Assembly (NCBI RefSeq): GCF_000282035.1
Contig: NZ_AKKA01000024.1
Span: 1 to 64,000, forward strand
Reading direction: 5' to 3'
DNA length: 64,000 bases
Source: Rhizobium sp. CF122
GTDB taxonomy: Bacteria; Pseudomonadota; Alphaproteobacteria; Rhizobiales; Rhizobiaceae
The translations under genes were made by a program, and so were the position numbers. A model generated the notes under the pieces. It was not told the DNA's origin. It searched no databases and worked only from the letters and a program-made list of their open reading frames with translations. This document shows, piece by piece, positions 23,959 through 34,300 of this stretch. The first letter of the stretch is position 1. Each line of letters opens with the position of its first letter.

Positions 23959-25416
23959 ATGACATCAAAGATCATCAAGAACGGTACCATCGTCACCGCG
24001 GACCTGACCTACAAGGCGGACGTGAGGATCGAAGGCGGCAAGATCGTCGAGATCGGCCCCAACCTCTCCGGCACCGAAACGCTCGATGCCACGGGCTGCT
24101 ACGTCATGCCGGGTGGTATCGACCCCCATGTCCATCTCGAAATGCCGTTCATGGGAACCTACTCCTCCGACGACTTCGAAAGCGGCACCCGTGCGGGCCT
24201 TGCCGGTGGCACGACCATGGTCGTCGATTTCTGCCTGCCGGGACCGGAACAGTCGCTGCTTGAAGCGCTGCAAATGTGGGACAACAAGACGAGCCGCGCA
24301 AACGCCGACTACTCGTTCCACATGGCCATCACCGGCTGGAACGAGCGCGTCTTCAACGAGATGGAGACGGTGGTCAAGGACAAGGGCATCAACACCTTCA
24401 AGCATTTCATGGCCTACAAGGGCGCGCTGATGGTGAACGACGACGAGATGTTCGCCTCTTTCCAGCGCTGTGCCGAGCTCGGCGCCCTGCCTCTGGTCCA
24501 TGCCGAGAACGGTGACGTCGTTGCCTCGATGACCGCGAGGCTTCTCGCCGAAGGCAACAACGGTCCCGAGGCACATGCCTATTCACGCCCGCCCGAGGTC
24601 GAAGGCGAGGCAACCAATCGCGCCATTATGCTCGCCGACATGGCCGGCGTGCCGCTTTATGTCGTGCACACTTCCTGCGAACAGGCGCATGAAGCGATCC
24701 GCCGAGCCCGCCAGAAGGGCATGCGGGTCTATGGCGAGCCACTGATCCAGCACCTGACGCTCGACGAAAGCGAATATTTCAACAAGGACTGGGATCACGC
24801 CGCCCGCCGCGTCATGTCTCCACCCTTCCGCAACAAGCAGCACCAGGACAGCCTTTGGGCCGGCCTGCAGTCCGGCTCGCTGTCTGTGGTGGCGACCGAC
24901 CATTGCGCCTTTACCACCGAGCAGAAGCGCTTCGGCGTCGGCAACTTCGCCAAGATCCCCAATGGCACCGGCGGCCTCGAGGACAGACTGCCTATGCTCT
25001 GGACTTATGGAGTGAACACTGGCCGCCTGACAATGAACGAGTTCGTTGCGGTCACCTCGACCAACATCGCCAAGATCCTCAATGTTTATCCGAAAAAGGG
25101 CGCCATCCTCGTCGGCGCCGATGCGGATATCGTCGTCTGGGATCCGAAGCGCTCGAAGACGATCTCGGCCAAGACGCAGCAATCGTCGATCGACTATAAC
25201 GTCTTCGAAGGCAAGGAAGTCACCGGCCTGCCGCGCTACACGCTGACGCGCGGCGAAGTGGCGATCGAGGAAAGCACGGTCAAGACGAAGGAGGGCCACG
25301 GCCAGTTCGTCAAGCGCGAGCCGTTCCAGGCAGTCAATAAGGCGCTCTCGACATGGAAGGAGCTTGTGGCGCCCCGCAAGGTCGAACGGTCCGGCATTCC
25401 GGCGACGGGGGTCTGA
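23959..25416 (+). CDS. hydA: Dihydropyrimidinase
   Basis: The product is 485 residues of the cyclic amidohydrolase superfamily. The metal centre is in GGIDPHVHLEMPFMG (H57, H59), the carboxylated Lys in NTFKHFMAYKGAL (about K154), then PLVHAENGD (about H181), YVVHTSCEQAH and ATDHCAFTTEQK (catalytic Asp). It opens the dihydrouracil/dihydrothymine ring to the N-carbamoyl beta-amino acid. Ribosome binding site GGAGG precedes the ATG. It ends 10 bp from the convergent cupin gene. Confidence 0.94.
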   Translation: MTSKIIKNGTIVTADLTYKADVRIEGGKIVEIGPNLSGTETLDATGCYVMPGGIDPHVHLEMPFMGTYSSDDFESGTRAGLAGGTTMVVDFCLPGPEQSLLEALQMWDNKTSRANADYSFHMAITGWNERVFNEMETVVKDKGINTFKHFMAYKGALMVNDDEMFASFQRCAELGALPLVHAENGDVVASMTARLLAEGNNGPEAHAYSRPPEVEGEATNRAIMLADMAGVPLYVVHTSCEQAHEAIRRARQKGMRVYGEPLIQHLTLDESEYFNKDWDHAARRVMSPPFRNKQHQDSLWAGLQSGSLSVVATDHCAFTTEQKRFGVGNFAKIPNGTGGLEDRLPMLWTYGVNTGRLTMNEFVAVTSTNIAKILNVYPKKGAILVGADADIVVWDPKRSKTISAKTQQSSIDYNVFEGKEVTGLPRYTLTRGEVAIEESTVKTKEGHGQFVKREPFQAVNKALSTWKELVAPRKVERSGIPATGV

Positions 25417-25425
25417 TCCTTGGCA

Positions 25426-25839
25426 TCACTCCTGCACCAGCCGATCAAGCTCCGGAAGCAAAACGACGCTTTCCTGCTCGTTCGGATCGGTGCGGGCGAT
25501 GATCGCGGTGCAGGGGGTACTGCTGAGGTTGGCGGGCAGATGCGGCACACCGGCGGGGATGTAGAACAGCTCGCCGGCGTGCACGACGACATGATGCTCC
25601 AGCTCGTCGCCATACCAGGTGTGAGCCACGCCGGAGAGCATGTAGATCGCCGTTTCATGCGACTCGTGCAGATGCGCCTTGGCCCGAACGCCGGGCGGAA
25701 TCGTCAGCAAATGCATGCAGATGCCCTTGGCGCCGACCGTCTCGGCCGCGATGCCTTCGAAGTAACTGAGCCCCTGCTTGCCGTCGTAGGCATGACTGGG
25801 GCGCACAATGTGACAGGTGGGCTTTGATGTCGCGTCCAT
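25426..25839 (-). CDS. Cupin-domain protein
   Basis: The product is 137 residues with one conserved beta-barrel cupin fold. Motif 1 is AHLHESHETAIYMLSG and motif 2 is HAGELFYIPAGVPHLPAN, together giving the His/Glu ligands for a metal. Such stand-alone cupins may be small-molecule binders, isomerases or dioxygenases; the substrate is unknown. I chose the ATG at 25839 (MDATSKPTCH) because GGAGG lies at the right distance; the ATG at 25845 abuts it. It is convergent with hydA and divergent from the ABC transporter, suggesting a link with pyrimidine use but no defined step. Confidence 0.8.
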   Translation of the reverse strand: MDATSKPTCHIVRPSHAYDGKQGLSYFEGIAAETVGAKGICMHLLTIPPGVRAKAHLHESHETAIYMLSGVAHTWYGDELEHHVVVHAGELFYIPAGVPHLPANLSSTPCTAIIARTDPNEQESVVLLPELDRLVQE

Positions 25840-25868
25840 CGTCATCCTCCATGGACCTTGCCGGAACA

Positions 25869-26723
25869 ATGAAAACAGCTACTCATACTATCATGCAAAG
25901 CGCAGAAGCGCGGGGAAAACAGGATACACAAGCATTGACGCAAGCTGCCTCCGTCGTATCCGCCAAGGACCTCTGTCTGACCTATGATGCCAGCGATGCT
26001 CCCGTGCATGCGCTGACAAACGTCAATCTCGACGTGCGCAAGGGCGACTTCGTCTCCTTCATCGGCCCTTCAGGTTGCGGGAAGACGACCTTCCTGCGCG
26101 TGATCGCCGATCTCGAAAGGAAAACATCGGGCGAGATCACGGTCAATGGCATGACGCCGGAGGAAGCCCGCAAGGCTCGCGCCTACGGCTACGTCTTCCA
26201 GGCGCCGGCACTTTATCCCTGGCGTACGATCGAGAAGAATATCGCTCTACCGCTCGAAATCATGGGCTACGCCTCGGCTGACCAGAAGAAACGCATCGCC
26301 GATGCGCTCGATCTGGTGAACCTATCCGGCTTCGAGAGGAAATTCCCCTGGCAGCTGTCCGGCGGCATGCAGCAGCGCGCCTCCATCGCCCGCGCACTCG
26401 CCTTCGATGCCGACCTGCTCTTGATGGACGAACCCTTCGGCGCCCTCGACGAAATCGTCCGCGACCACCTGAACGAGGAACTTCTCAAGCTCTGGGCGCG
26501 CACGAACAAGACCATCTGTTTCGTCACCCACTCGATCCCCGAGGCCGTCTACCTCTCCACCAAGATCGTGGTCATGTCACCCCGCCCCGGCCGCGTCACT
26601 GACGTCATTGACTCGCCCCTTCCCAAGGAGCGGCCGCTAGACATTCGCGAGTCGCCCGAGTTCCTTGAAATCGCCCATCGCGTGCGCGAGGGCCTGAGAT
26701 CGGGGCACAGCTATGAGCACTAA
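25869..26723 (+). CDS. NitT/TauT-type ABC transporter ATP-binding protein
   Basis: The product is about 284 residues. Walker A is GPSGCGKTTFL, the Q-loop is in VFQAPALYPWRTI, the signature is LSGGMQQRASIARAL, and Walker B is LLMDEPFGALDEI with H-loop VTHSIPEAVYL. This subfamily (SsuB/TauB/ThiZ-like) energises uptake of small oxyanions, sulfonates or pyrimidines. It is the first gene of a four-gene importer (ATPase, two permeases, binding protein) beside the pyrimidine genes. The exact start is uncertain (25869 or 25893; the frame is open earlier, overlapping the cupin gene). Confidence 0.88.
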   Translation: MKTATHTIMQSAEARGKQDTQALTQAASVVSAKDLCLTYDASDAPVHALTNVNLDVRKGDFVSFIGPSGCGKTTFLRVIADLERKTSGEITVNGMTPEEARKARAYGYVFQAPALYPWRTIEKNIALPLEIMGYASADQKKRIADALDLVNLSGFERKFPWQLSGGMQQRASIARALAFDADLLLMDEPFGALDEIVRDHLNEELLKLWARTNKTICFVTHSIPEAVYLSTKIVVMSPRPGRVTDVIDSPLPKERPLDIRESPEFLEIAHRVREGLRSGHSYEH

Positions 26724-26759
26724 GCCATTGGGTGTTAAAACCGGTGCGCGGGGGCGCTC

Positions 26760-27644
26760 ATGAAATCAGATACCCTCAAGGATCGGATCGTTCCCGTCCT
26801 CACAATCCTCCTGGCATTGATCGCGATCTGGTACGTCGCGGCGATCTTGATGAACGCCTCCTTCCAGCGCGACATGGATCAGCGGGCCAACCAGACGCCT
26901 GGCACCATCGAATTCATCGAAAAGACGCTCTCGCAGCCAAAGCCGTTGCTGCCCGCGCCGCATCAGGTGGTGCAGAACGTCTTCGAGAACACCTTCCTGC
27001 GGAAGCTTTCGAGCAATCGCAGCCTCGTCTACCATAGCTGGGTCACACTCTCTTCGACGCTGCTCGGTTTCGGCTTCGGCACACTGCTCGGCATCGTGAT
27101 CGCCGTCGGGATCGTGCACATCAAGGCGCTTGAGCGCAGCCTCATGCCATGGGTCATCGCCTCGCAGACCATACCGATCCTGGCAATCGCGCCGATGGTG
27201 ATCGTCGTCCTCGGCGCCATCAACATCACCGGCCTGATCCCTAAGGCGCTGATCTCGACCTACCTCTCCTTCTTCCCGGTCACGGTCGGCATGGTGAAGG
27301 GTCTTCGTTCGCCCGAAGTCATGTTCCTCGATCTGATGCGGACCTATAACGCGACAGCCTCGCAGACCTTCTGGAAGCTTCGCGTTCCCGCCTCTGTGCC
27401 ATTCCTCTTCACCTCGATGAAGGTCGCGATCGCCGCAAGCCTGGTCGGCGCAATCGTCGGCGAGCTTCCGACCGGTGCCGTCGCCGGCATCGGCTCGAAG
27501 CTGCTCGCAGGCTCCTACTACAGTCAGACGATCGACATCTGGGCGGCTCTCGTCGCAGGCTCGGTACTGGCCGCAAGCCTGGTCGCCATCGTCGGTCTTG
27601 TCGCAAAGATCGTCGATCGTTCGATGGGCGGGAGGGCGGCATGA
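26760..27644 (+). CDS. ABC transporter permease 1 (NitT/TauT-type)
   Basis: The product is 294 residues with about six membrane helices. The binding-protein-dependent permease signature is around YNATASQTFWKLRVPASVPF, the cytoplasmic loop that meets the ATPase, and WVIASQTIPILAIAPMVIVV is a typical membrane segment. It pairs with the second permease, whose ATG overlaps its stop by four bases. The N-terminal periplasmic stretch (30-75) is longer than usual. It probably forms the heterodimeric channel of the pyrimidine-linked importer. Confidence 0.88.
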   Translation: MKSDTLKDRIVPVLTILLALIAIWYVAAILMNASFQRDMDQRANQTPGTIEFIEKTLSQPKPLLPAPHQVVQNVFENTFLRKLSSNRSLVYHSWVTLSSTLLGFGFGTLLGIVIAVGIVHIKALERSLMPWVIASQTIPILAIAPMVIVVLGAINITGLIPKALISTYLSFFPVTVGMVKGLRSPEVMFLDLMRTYNATASQTFWKLRVPASVPFLFTSMKVAIAASLVGAIVGELPTGAVAGIGSKLLAGSYYSQTIDIWAALVAGSVLAASLVAIVGLVAKIVDRSMGGRAA

Positions 27645-28768
27645 GCCAGATGACGTTCTCATGGCAGGGCGTTCTTGCCCTGGTGCTGACGGCGATTGCG
27701 ATCATCGCCTTGCCGATCATGGCCGAAGGCGCACCGGACCCGGTGTCGTCAATAACGGTGGGCCTGACGATCGCGCTGATCGTCGCCCTCGCCTTCGTTT
27801 CCTTTGCACCATTGCCGAAGCCATACATCGCCGCCGTTTTGCTGGTCGGTGCGCATTGGGCGGCGTGGGTGCTGCTCGCGGACGTGACCGGAAACGAAGG
27901 TTTGGCGACCAAATCCTTCTTCCTGCTGATGGCAGCCTGCTGGCTGCTTGCCTGGCGCTGCGTCACCGAGCTTTCGGCAATGACGCCAAGTTCCAGTTTT
28001 GTCCGCTCCTGCCTCCGGCTGCTGATCCCGGCAATCTTCGGCGCCTGGATCCTGATAATTTGGGAAGCGCTGACGCGCGGCGCCGGCATTCCCTTCGTTC
28101 TGCTGCCGCCGCCGAGCGCCATCGGCGCCAGGATCGCCGGCTCGCTGCCGATCCTGGCCGACGACGTACGCCAGACGATCTTCAAGGCGGTATTCGCCGG
28201 TTACATTATCGGCTGTGGTGCAGGCTTTGCCGTCGCGATCCTCGCCGATCGCGTCGCCTTCCTGCGCCTGGGATTGCTGCCGATCGGCAATATGGTGTCG
28301 GCACTGCCGATCATCGGTGTCGCGCCGATCATGGTGATGTGGTTTGGCTTCGACTGGCAGTCGAAGGCGGCCGTCGTCATCATCATGACCTTCTTCCCGA
28401 TGCTGGTGAACACCGTCGCCGGCCTCGCTGCATCTGGTCCGATGGAGCGCGACCTGATGCAGACCTACGCTTCAAACTATTGGCAAACACTGCTGAAGCT
28501 CCGGCTTCCGGCGGCCATGCCCTTCATTTTCAATGCATTGAAGATCAACTCGACGCTGGCGCTCATCGGTGCCATCGTTGCGGAGTTCTTTGGTACGCCG
28601 ATCGTTGGCATGGGCTTCCGTATCTCCACCGAGATCGGGCGCATGAATGTCGACATGGTCTGGGCCGAAATCGCCGTTGCGGCGCTGGTCGGCTCGATCT
28701 TTTATGGCGTCGTCGCCCTCGCCGAAAGGGCGGTGACTTTCTGGCATCCGTCTATCCGTGGTGGCTAG
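27641..28768 (+). CDS. ABC transporter permease 2 (NitT/TauT-type)
   Basis: The product is 375 residues. An N-terminal extension with three or four extra membrane helices (about 1-120) precedes the standard permease domain, whose coupling loop is YASNYWQTLLKLRLPAAMPF. The start overlaps the first permease stop (ATGA). Having two different permeases rather than a homodimer is unusual within the SsuC/TauC class but common in the ThiXYZ-like pyrimidine-precursor importers of rhizobia, as I recall. The binding protein gene follows 55 bp later. Confidence 0.86.
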   Translation: MSQMTFSWQGVLALVLTAIAIIALPIMAEGAPDPVSSITVGLTIALIVALAFVSFAPLPKPYIAAVLLVGAHWAAWVLLADVTGNEGLATKSFFLLMAACWLLAWRCVTELSAMTPSSSFVRSCLRLLIPAIFGAWILIIWEALTRGAGIPFVLLPPPSAIGARIAGSLPILADDVRQTIFKAVFAGYIIGCGAGFAVAILADRVAFLRLGLLPIGNMVSALPIIGVAPIMVMWFGFDWQSKAAVVIIMTFFPMLVNTVAGLAASGPMERDLMQTYASNYWQTLLKLRLPAAMPFIFNALKINSTLALIGAIVAEFFGTPIVGMGFRISTEIGRMNVDMVWAEIAVAALVGSIFYGVVALAERAVTFWHPSIRGG

Positions 28769-28823
28769 GCGTCGCTTTATTCCCGCAAATGGGATTGGGC
28801 ATAACTTCAGAGGGAAAAAGAAA

Positions 28824-29795
28824 ATGAAAAAACTGATTATTGCGATGATGGCGAGCGCGATGTCGCTCGCAGCAGCCCAGGCGATGGCTGCCGACAAGGT
28901 GACGCTGCAGCTCAAGTGGGTGACGCAGTCGCAGTTCGCCGGCTACTACGTCGCCAAGGAAAAGGGCTATTACGAAGAAGAGGGTCTCGACGTCACCATC
29001 AAGCCGGGCGGCCCTGACATCGCGCCGGAACAGGTGATCGCCGGCGGCGGCGCCGACGTCATCGTCGACTGGATGGGCGGTGCGCTCGTTGCCCGCGAAA
29101 AGGGCGTTCCGCTCGTCAACATCGCCCAGCCCTACCAGAAGTCGGGCATGGAAATGATCTGCCGCAAGGACGGCCCGATCAAGTCCGAAGCCGATTTCAA
29201 GGGGCGTACGCTGGGCGTCTGGTTCTTCGGCAATGAGTACCCGTTCTTCGCCTGGATGAACAAGCTCGGCCTGAAGACCGATGGCGGTGCTGACGGCGTG
29301 ACCGTGCTGAAGCAGAGCTTCGACGTGCAGCCGCTGCTGCAGAAGCAGGCCGACTGCATCTCCGTCATGACCTACAATGAATACTGGCAGGCGATCGATG
29401 CCGGCTTCAAGCCTGAAGAACTGCTCGTCTTCAACTACACCGCCATGGGCAACGACCTTCTCGAAGACGGTCTCTATGCCATGGAAGACAAGCTGAAGGA
29501 CCCCGCCTTCAAGGAGAAGATGGTCAAGTTCGTCAAGGCTTCGATGAAGGGCTGGAAATACGCAACCGAGAACCCCGATGAAGCTGCCGAAATCGTCGTT
29601 GATGCCGGCGGCCAGGACGAAAACCACCAGAAGCGCATGATGGGCGAAGTCGCCAAGCTGATCGGCGACGGCACGGGCAAACTCGACACCACCCTCTACG
29701 ATCGCACGGCCAAGGCTCTCCTCGATCAGAAGATCATCAACAAGGAGCCGACCGGCGCCTGGACGCACGACGTCACGGACGCGGCTTCCAAGTAA
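28824..29795 (+). CDS. NMT1/THI5-like substrate-binding protein
   Basis: The product is 323 residues. A signal peptide (LIIAMMASAMSLAAAQAMA, cleaved around 21) is followed by VTLQLKWVTQSQFAGYYVA and KEKGYYEEEGLDVTIKPGG, the classic NMT1/THI5 (ThiY-like) start. That family binds formyl-aminopyrimidine or hydroxymethylpyrimidine and related compounds. Beside uracil/thymine degradation genes the ligand is most likely a pyrimidine, but thiamine precursor salvage is possible. The ribosome binding site is AGAGGGAAAAAG. A strong terminator follows at 29831. Confidence 0.87.
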   Translation: MKKLIIAMMASAMSLAAAQAMAADKVTLQLKWVTQSQFAGYYVAKEKGYYEEEGLDVTIKPGGPDIAPEQVIAGGGADVIVDWMGGALVAREKGVPLVNIAQPYQKSGMEMICRKDGPIKSEADFKGRTLGVWFFGNEYPFFAWMNKLGLKTDGGADGVTVLKQSFDVQPLLQKQADCISVMTYNEYWQAIDAGFKPEELLVFNYTAMGNDLLEDGLYAMEDKLKDPAFKEKMVKFVKASMKGWKYATENPDEAAEIVVDAGGQDENHQKRMMGEVAKLIGDGTGKLDTTLYDRTAKALLDQKIINKEPTGAWTHDVTDAASK

Positions 29796-29817
29796 AACAG
29801 TGACGTAAAACAGTGAC
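29792..29817. repeat. Two-copy tandem repeat, 13 bp, over a stop codon
   Basis: GTAAAACAGTGAC occurs twice in tandem, and the first copy contains the TAA stop of the binding-protein gene. It looks like a recent duplication just after the coding end. Confidence 0.8.
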
Positions 29818-29827
29818 TGCAACGGCG

Positions 29828-29862
29828 AAACGCGCGGAGCTTCCGCGCGTTTTGCTTTTTTG
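29828..29862 (+). terminator. Intrinsic terminator of the ABC importer operon
   Basis: CGCGCGGA (29831-29838) pairs with TCCGCGCG (29842-29849), extended by flanking AAA/TTT, followed by TTTTGCTTTTTT. Confidence 0.88.
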
Positions 29863-29962
29863 GCGAAAAGTTCGCGATCGATGTCGCATCAGGCGTGGCT
29901 CGCACGTCATATGGAGGCGATGCGCGATCAACTAACGGAATGCTTGCATAACCGGACAGTGA

Positions 29963-29976
29963 TTGATCTACATCAC
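29963..29976. promoter_or_regulatory. Near-perfect FNR/FixK anaerobox
   Basis: TTGAT-CTAC-ATCAC is one base off TTGAT-N4-ATCAA. It lies about 220 bp upstream of the RND adaptor gene, in a gap (29863-30197) with no convincing gene of its own. A second, perfect box precedes the Crp/Fnr gene at 34744, which supports the reading. Confidence 0.5.
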
Positions 29977-30197
29977 AACGGTAATTATTGTGTTCAAATG
30001 AGGAATTATTTTCTGCTGGGCTTGCGCGATGGGCAAATCGCTACCACGTACAAACCGAGTTTGCCGGACGAGGGACTTCTTAAGTAAGAGTCGGCAAAGG
30101 ATGCGGAAATACTTCTGAGAACACCAATACGGGAACCGGCCATTCGCGAGCTGATGACAACGCGCGAGTCGGGCCGAGCAAAACTGGATGACGTCGC

Positions 30198-31388
30198 ATG
30201 GCACGTACGCCTGTTAAGATACTTCGCGCCTCAACCCTGCTGATCGCGGCAGCTGTTGCTTCGGCAGCATTTGCCCAGGAACAGCCGGTCGCAAAGCCGC
30301 AGCAGAACCTGCCGGCAATCGTTGTGACGAAGGCGTCCACCCGCACCCTCGTCGACCGCGTTGTTGCGACCGGTACGGTAAAGCCTGTCGAGGAAGTTTA
30401 CATTCAGCCTCAAGTCGAAGGATTGTCGGTCCGCACGCTGAATGCCGATGTTGGCGACAGGGTTCAAGCTGAAAGCACGCTGGCGACCCTGAACGACGAC
30501 GCACTCATCCTACAGAAGAGCCAGATGCAGGCCACGAAGGCCAAAAACGAAGCGAGCCTTGCGCAGCTTCGCGCTCAGTTGATCGAGGCGCAGGCCAATG
30601 CAGAGCAGGCGCGCCAACAGCAGGCACGCGCCCAGGAAATGGGCAAGAAGGGCACGGTTTCCACGGCGACCGTCGAGCAGGCTGATGCCGCAGCGGCATC
30701 AGCCAATGCCCGTGTCGATTCCGCAAAGCAGGCGATCCAGGTAGCCGTCGCGGAGATCAAGGTGACTGAAAGCCAGATTGCTGATGCCGATCTGAAGCTG
30801 GCGCGCACCGATGTCAAGACGCCCGTCGGCGGTACCGTCGCAGCCAAGAACGCCAAGATCGGCGCGATTGCACTCGCTACCGGCGACCCGCTCTTCACGA
30901 TCATTCGCGACGACGAGATCGAGCTGGTAGCGGAAGTGGGTGAGAGCGACATCGTCAAGGTTCAGCCCGGCCAGAAGGCCACTCTCTCGCTCTCCGGCAG
31001 TCGCGAGAAGGTTACCGGCTCCGTACGCTTGGTTTCGCCAACGGTCGATCCGCTCACACGCCTCGGTTTGGTCCATATTTTGATCGATGACTCCAGCAAG
31101 GCACGCTCGGGCATGTACGGCAGCGCTGACATCGTCGTGCGCACCACGGAAAACGTGGCGCTCCCGGTCTCAGCCGTGCTGTCGAGCAGCGAGGGATCCT
31201 CGGCCCGCAAAGTCGAAAACAGCGTCGTCAAGTTTGCCAAGGTCGAAACCGGCATCCAGGACGGTGCCTATGTTGAAATCGTAAAGGGATTGAAAGCCGG
31301 CGACGAAGTCGTAGCCAAGGCGGGCGCCTACGTCCGTGATGGCGACCGCATTACGCCGGTTCGTGAACAGCCACCGGCTTCCAACTGA
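30198..31388 (+). CDS. RND efflux periplasmic adaptor (membrane fusion protein)
   Basis: The product is 396 residues. A signal peptide (LIAAAVASAAFA, cleaved around 26) precedes the lipoyl/barrel-sandwich halves (VYIQPQVEGLSVRTLNADVG and LARTDVKTPVGGTVAAKNAK) that flank an alpha-helical hairpin rich in Ala/Gln/Glu (about 105-195), and then beta-barrel and membrane-proximal domains. It links the inner-membrane RND pump to an outer-membrane channel, which is not encoded here. The pump gene starts 10 bp later, so they are one operon. No regulator gene is directly adjacent. Confidence 0.9.
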   Translation: MARTPVKILRASTLLIAAAVASAAFAQEQPVAKPQQNLPAIVVTKASTRTLVDRVVATGTVKPVEEVYIQPQVEGLSVRTLNADVGDRVQAESTLATLNDDALILQKSQMQATKAKNEASLAQLRAQLIEAQANAEQARQQQARAQEMGKKGTVSTATVEQADAAAASANARVDSAKQAIQVAVAEIKVTESQIADADLKLARTDVKTPVGGTVAAKNAKIGAIALATGDPLFTIIRDDEIELVAEVGESDIVKVQPGQKATLSLSGSREKVTGSVRLVSPTVDPLTRLGLVHILIDDSSKARSGMYGSADIVVRTTENVALPVSAVLSSSEGSSARKVENSVVKFAKVETGIQDGAYVEIVKGLKAGDEVVAKAGAYVRDGDRITPVREQPPASN

Positions 31389-31398
31389 GAGACGACCG

Positions 31399-34300
31399 AT
31401 GAACTTTTCAGCCTGGTCTATCCGAAATCCAGTCGCGTCGCTTCTGGCGTTTGCACTTCTGCTTTTCGTCGGCATCCAGTCCTTCAACAAGCTGCCGATC
31501 ACGCGCTTTCCGAACATCGACGTTCCGCTCGTTTCCATCGTCGTCACGCAAAGCGGCGCTTCGCCCGCCGAGCTCGAGACACAGGTGACGAAGGAGATCG
31601 AGGACGCCGTTGCCAGCATAACCGGGATCGATGAGATCCAGTCGACGGTGACAGATGGCCAGTCGCAGACGGTCGTCATGTTCCGCATGGAAATTCCGAC
31701 CGAGCAGGCTGTTCAGGACACCAAGGATGCGATCGACCGCATCCGCAGCGACCTGCCGGCAAACGTGGAAGAGCCGATCGTCTCGAAGGTCGACGTAGAG
31801 GGCCAGGCGATCCAGACCTTCGCCGTCTCCTCACCCGATATGACGCTTGAAGAGCTTTCCTGGTTCGTCGATGACACGATCAAGCGCGCCCTTCAGGGGC
31901 AGGCCGGTATCGGCCGCGTGGACCGTTACGGCGGGGCAGAGCGTGAAGTACGCATCGAGCTCAATCCCGACAAGCTGAACGCCCACGGCATAACCGCCGC
32001 GAGCGTAAACCAGCAGCTGCGCGGCACCAACGTGGACCTCGGCTCCGGCCGCGGCCAGGTGGCGGGTAGCGAGCAGGCGATCCGGGTGCTCGGCGATGCC
32101 CGCAACGTGGCGGAACTCGCCAACACAACGATCGCGCTGCCGAACGGTCGTTTCGTCAAGCTGTCCGACCTTGGCGCCATCAAGGACACCTATCAGGAGC
32201 CGAAGTCCTTCTCGCGTTTCGATGATACGCCAGTCGTCACTTTCGGCGTGTTCCGCTCGAAGGGCGCCAGTGAGGTCAGCGTTGCGGAGACTGTCGCCAA
32301 GAGCCTCGACAAGGTTCGGGCCGAGAACCCGAACGTCGGTATCGAGCTGATCAGCGACTCCGTCTACTTCACATACGGCAACTATGAAGCGGCCATCGAT
32401 ACGCTGATCGAAGGCGCGGTACTTGCAATCATCGTCGTCTTCCTGTTCCTCCGGAACTGGCGTGCAACGTTAATTTCGGCAGTCGCACTGCCGCTGTCGG
32501 CGATCCCGACGTTCTGGATTATGGACCTGATGGGCTTCTCGCTGAACCTAGTCAGCTTCCTGGCCCTGACGCTCGCGACAGGTATTCTCGTTGACGATGC
32601 GATCGTCGAAATCGAGAACATCGCCCGTCATATTAAGATGGGCAAGACTCCCTATCGCGCGGCAATCGAGGCCGCCGACGAAATCGGCCTCGCGGTGATC
32701 GCAACGACCTTCACGATCATCGCCGTGTTCGTGCCGGTGTCGTTTATGCCCGGCATCCCAGGCCAGTACTTCATTCAGTTTGGTCTCACGGTCGCCTTCT
32801 CCGTCTTCTTCTCGCTCATGGTGGCACGCCTCATCACGCCGATGATGGCTGCATACCTAATGCGTGCGGAAGACGGCATCGAGGACCATCACGACAATGA
32901 TGGTCTCTTCTTCCGCGGTTACACGCGCCTCGTGCGCGCCACGACCCGGCGGTGGTGGACGCGTTATGCGACGCTGCTTGCGGCGATCGCGTTCCTCGTT
33001 GGCTCCGTCATGTTGCTTGCGCAGGTGCCCGGCAGCTTCCTGCCGCCGGAAGATGCATCGCGCATCGTGCTGTCCGTCGAACTGCCGCCGAACGCGACGC
33101 TCGACGATACCGATGCGACAACGGATGCGATCTACAAAGACGTCAAGGATATCGACGGCGTTGAAAGCGCATTCGTCCTCGGCGGCGCGTCTCCGAAGGG
33201 CGACCTCGAACTGCGCCGCGCGACCGTTACGCTCACGCTCCATAAGCTCGACCAGAGGCTTTCGAAAAAGCTTGTCGATGATTTCCTTGGGAAACTGCCG
33301 ATCATCGGCCCGTATCTGCCGAAGGTGGAACCGAAGGGTCGCGTTCGCCCGCAGTGGGATATCGAAAAGGAGGTCTTTGCCAAACTCCGCCATATCCCTG
33401 ACGTGCGTATCCTGAAGCTCAACGATCGCGGCGAGCGCGACTTGTCGTTCAACTTCCTCTCGAAGAACGAGAAGGACCTGAACGGCGCTGTCGGCATCCT
33501 GGAGTCAAAGCTGCGTGCCGATCCGCTGCTGGCAAACGTCAGCGCCGAGGGCGCCCTGCCCCGTCCTGAACTTCAGGTCCGCCCCCGCAAGGACCAGGCT
33601 GCCCGTCTTGGCATCACGCCGCAACAAATCTCCGAGACCATCCGCGTCGCCACCATCGGTGACATTGATGCGGCCCTCGCCAAGATCAACCTGGACGATC
33701 GCCAGATTCCGATCCGCGTCCAGGCGTCGCTCGACATGCGCCGCGATCTTGCCGCCCTGCGGGCACTGAAGATCCAGACCGCGAGCGGCGGCACCGTGCC
33801 GCTCTCCACCGTCGCCGATATCGACTATTCGGAGGGCGTCAGCTCAATCAAGCGCAACAACCGCTACCGCGTGGTCTCGATCGGCTCCGACCTGCCGCAG
33901 GGTGTGGCGCTCGACACGGCATCCGCTCGGTTCCGGCAGATCGTCACTGAGGCCAAGATCCCTCCGACGGTCCAGCTGGCTGAAAGCGGCGATACGAAGG
34001 TCCAGACCGAAATGCAGCAGAGCTTCGTCAACGCCATGTTGATGGGCCTCATGCTGGTGCTGACTGTGCTGATCCTCCTCTTCAAGGACGTGATCCAGCC
34101 CTTCACCATCCTGTTCTCGCTGCCACTTGCGATCGGCGGCGTGGCAGTCGGGTTGCTCGTCACCCAGAACCCGCTCTCCATGCCCGTCATGATCGGCATC
34201 CTGATGCTGATGGGTATCGTGACGAAGAACGCCATCCTGCTCGTCGACTTCGCGATCGAGATGCGACATCGCGGCATGGAGCGGGTGGAGGCCATGGTCG

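Noticed and set aside
29860..30087. 75-aa frame between the importer terminator and the RND adaptor
   Set aside because: It starts within the terminator tail and covers the anaerobox; no motif, and no ribosome binding site was found.
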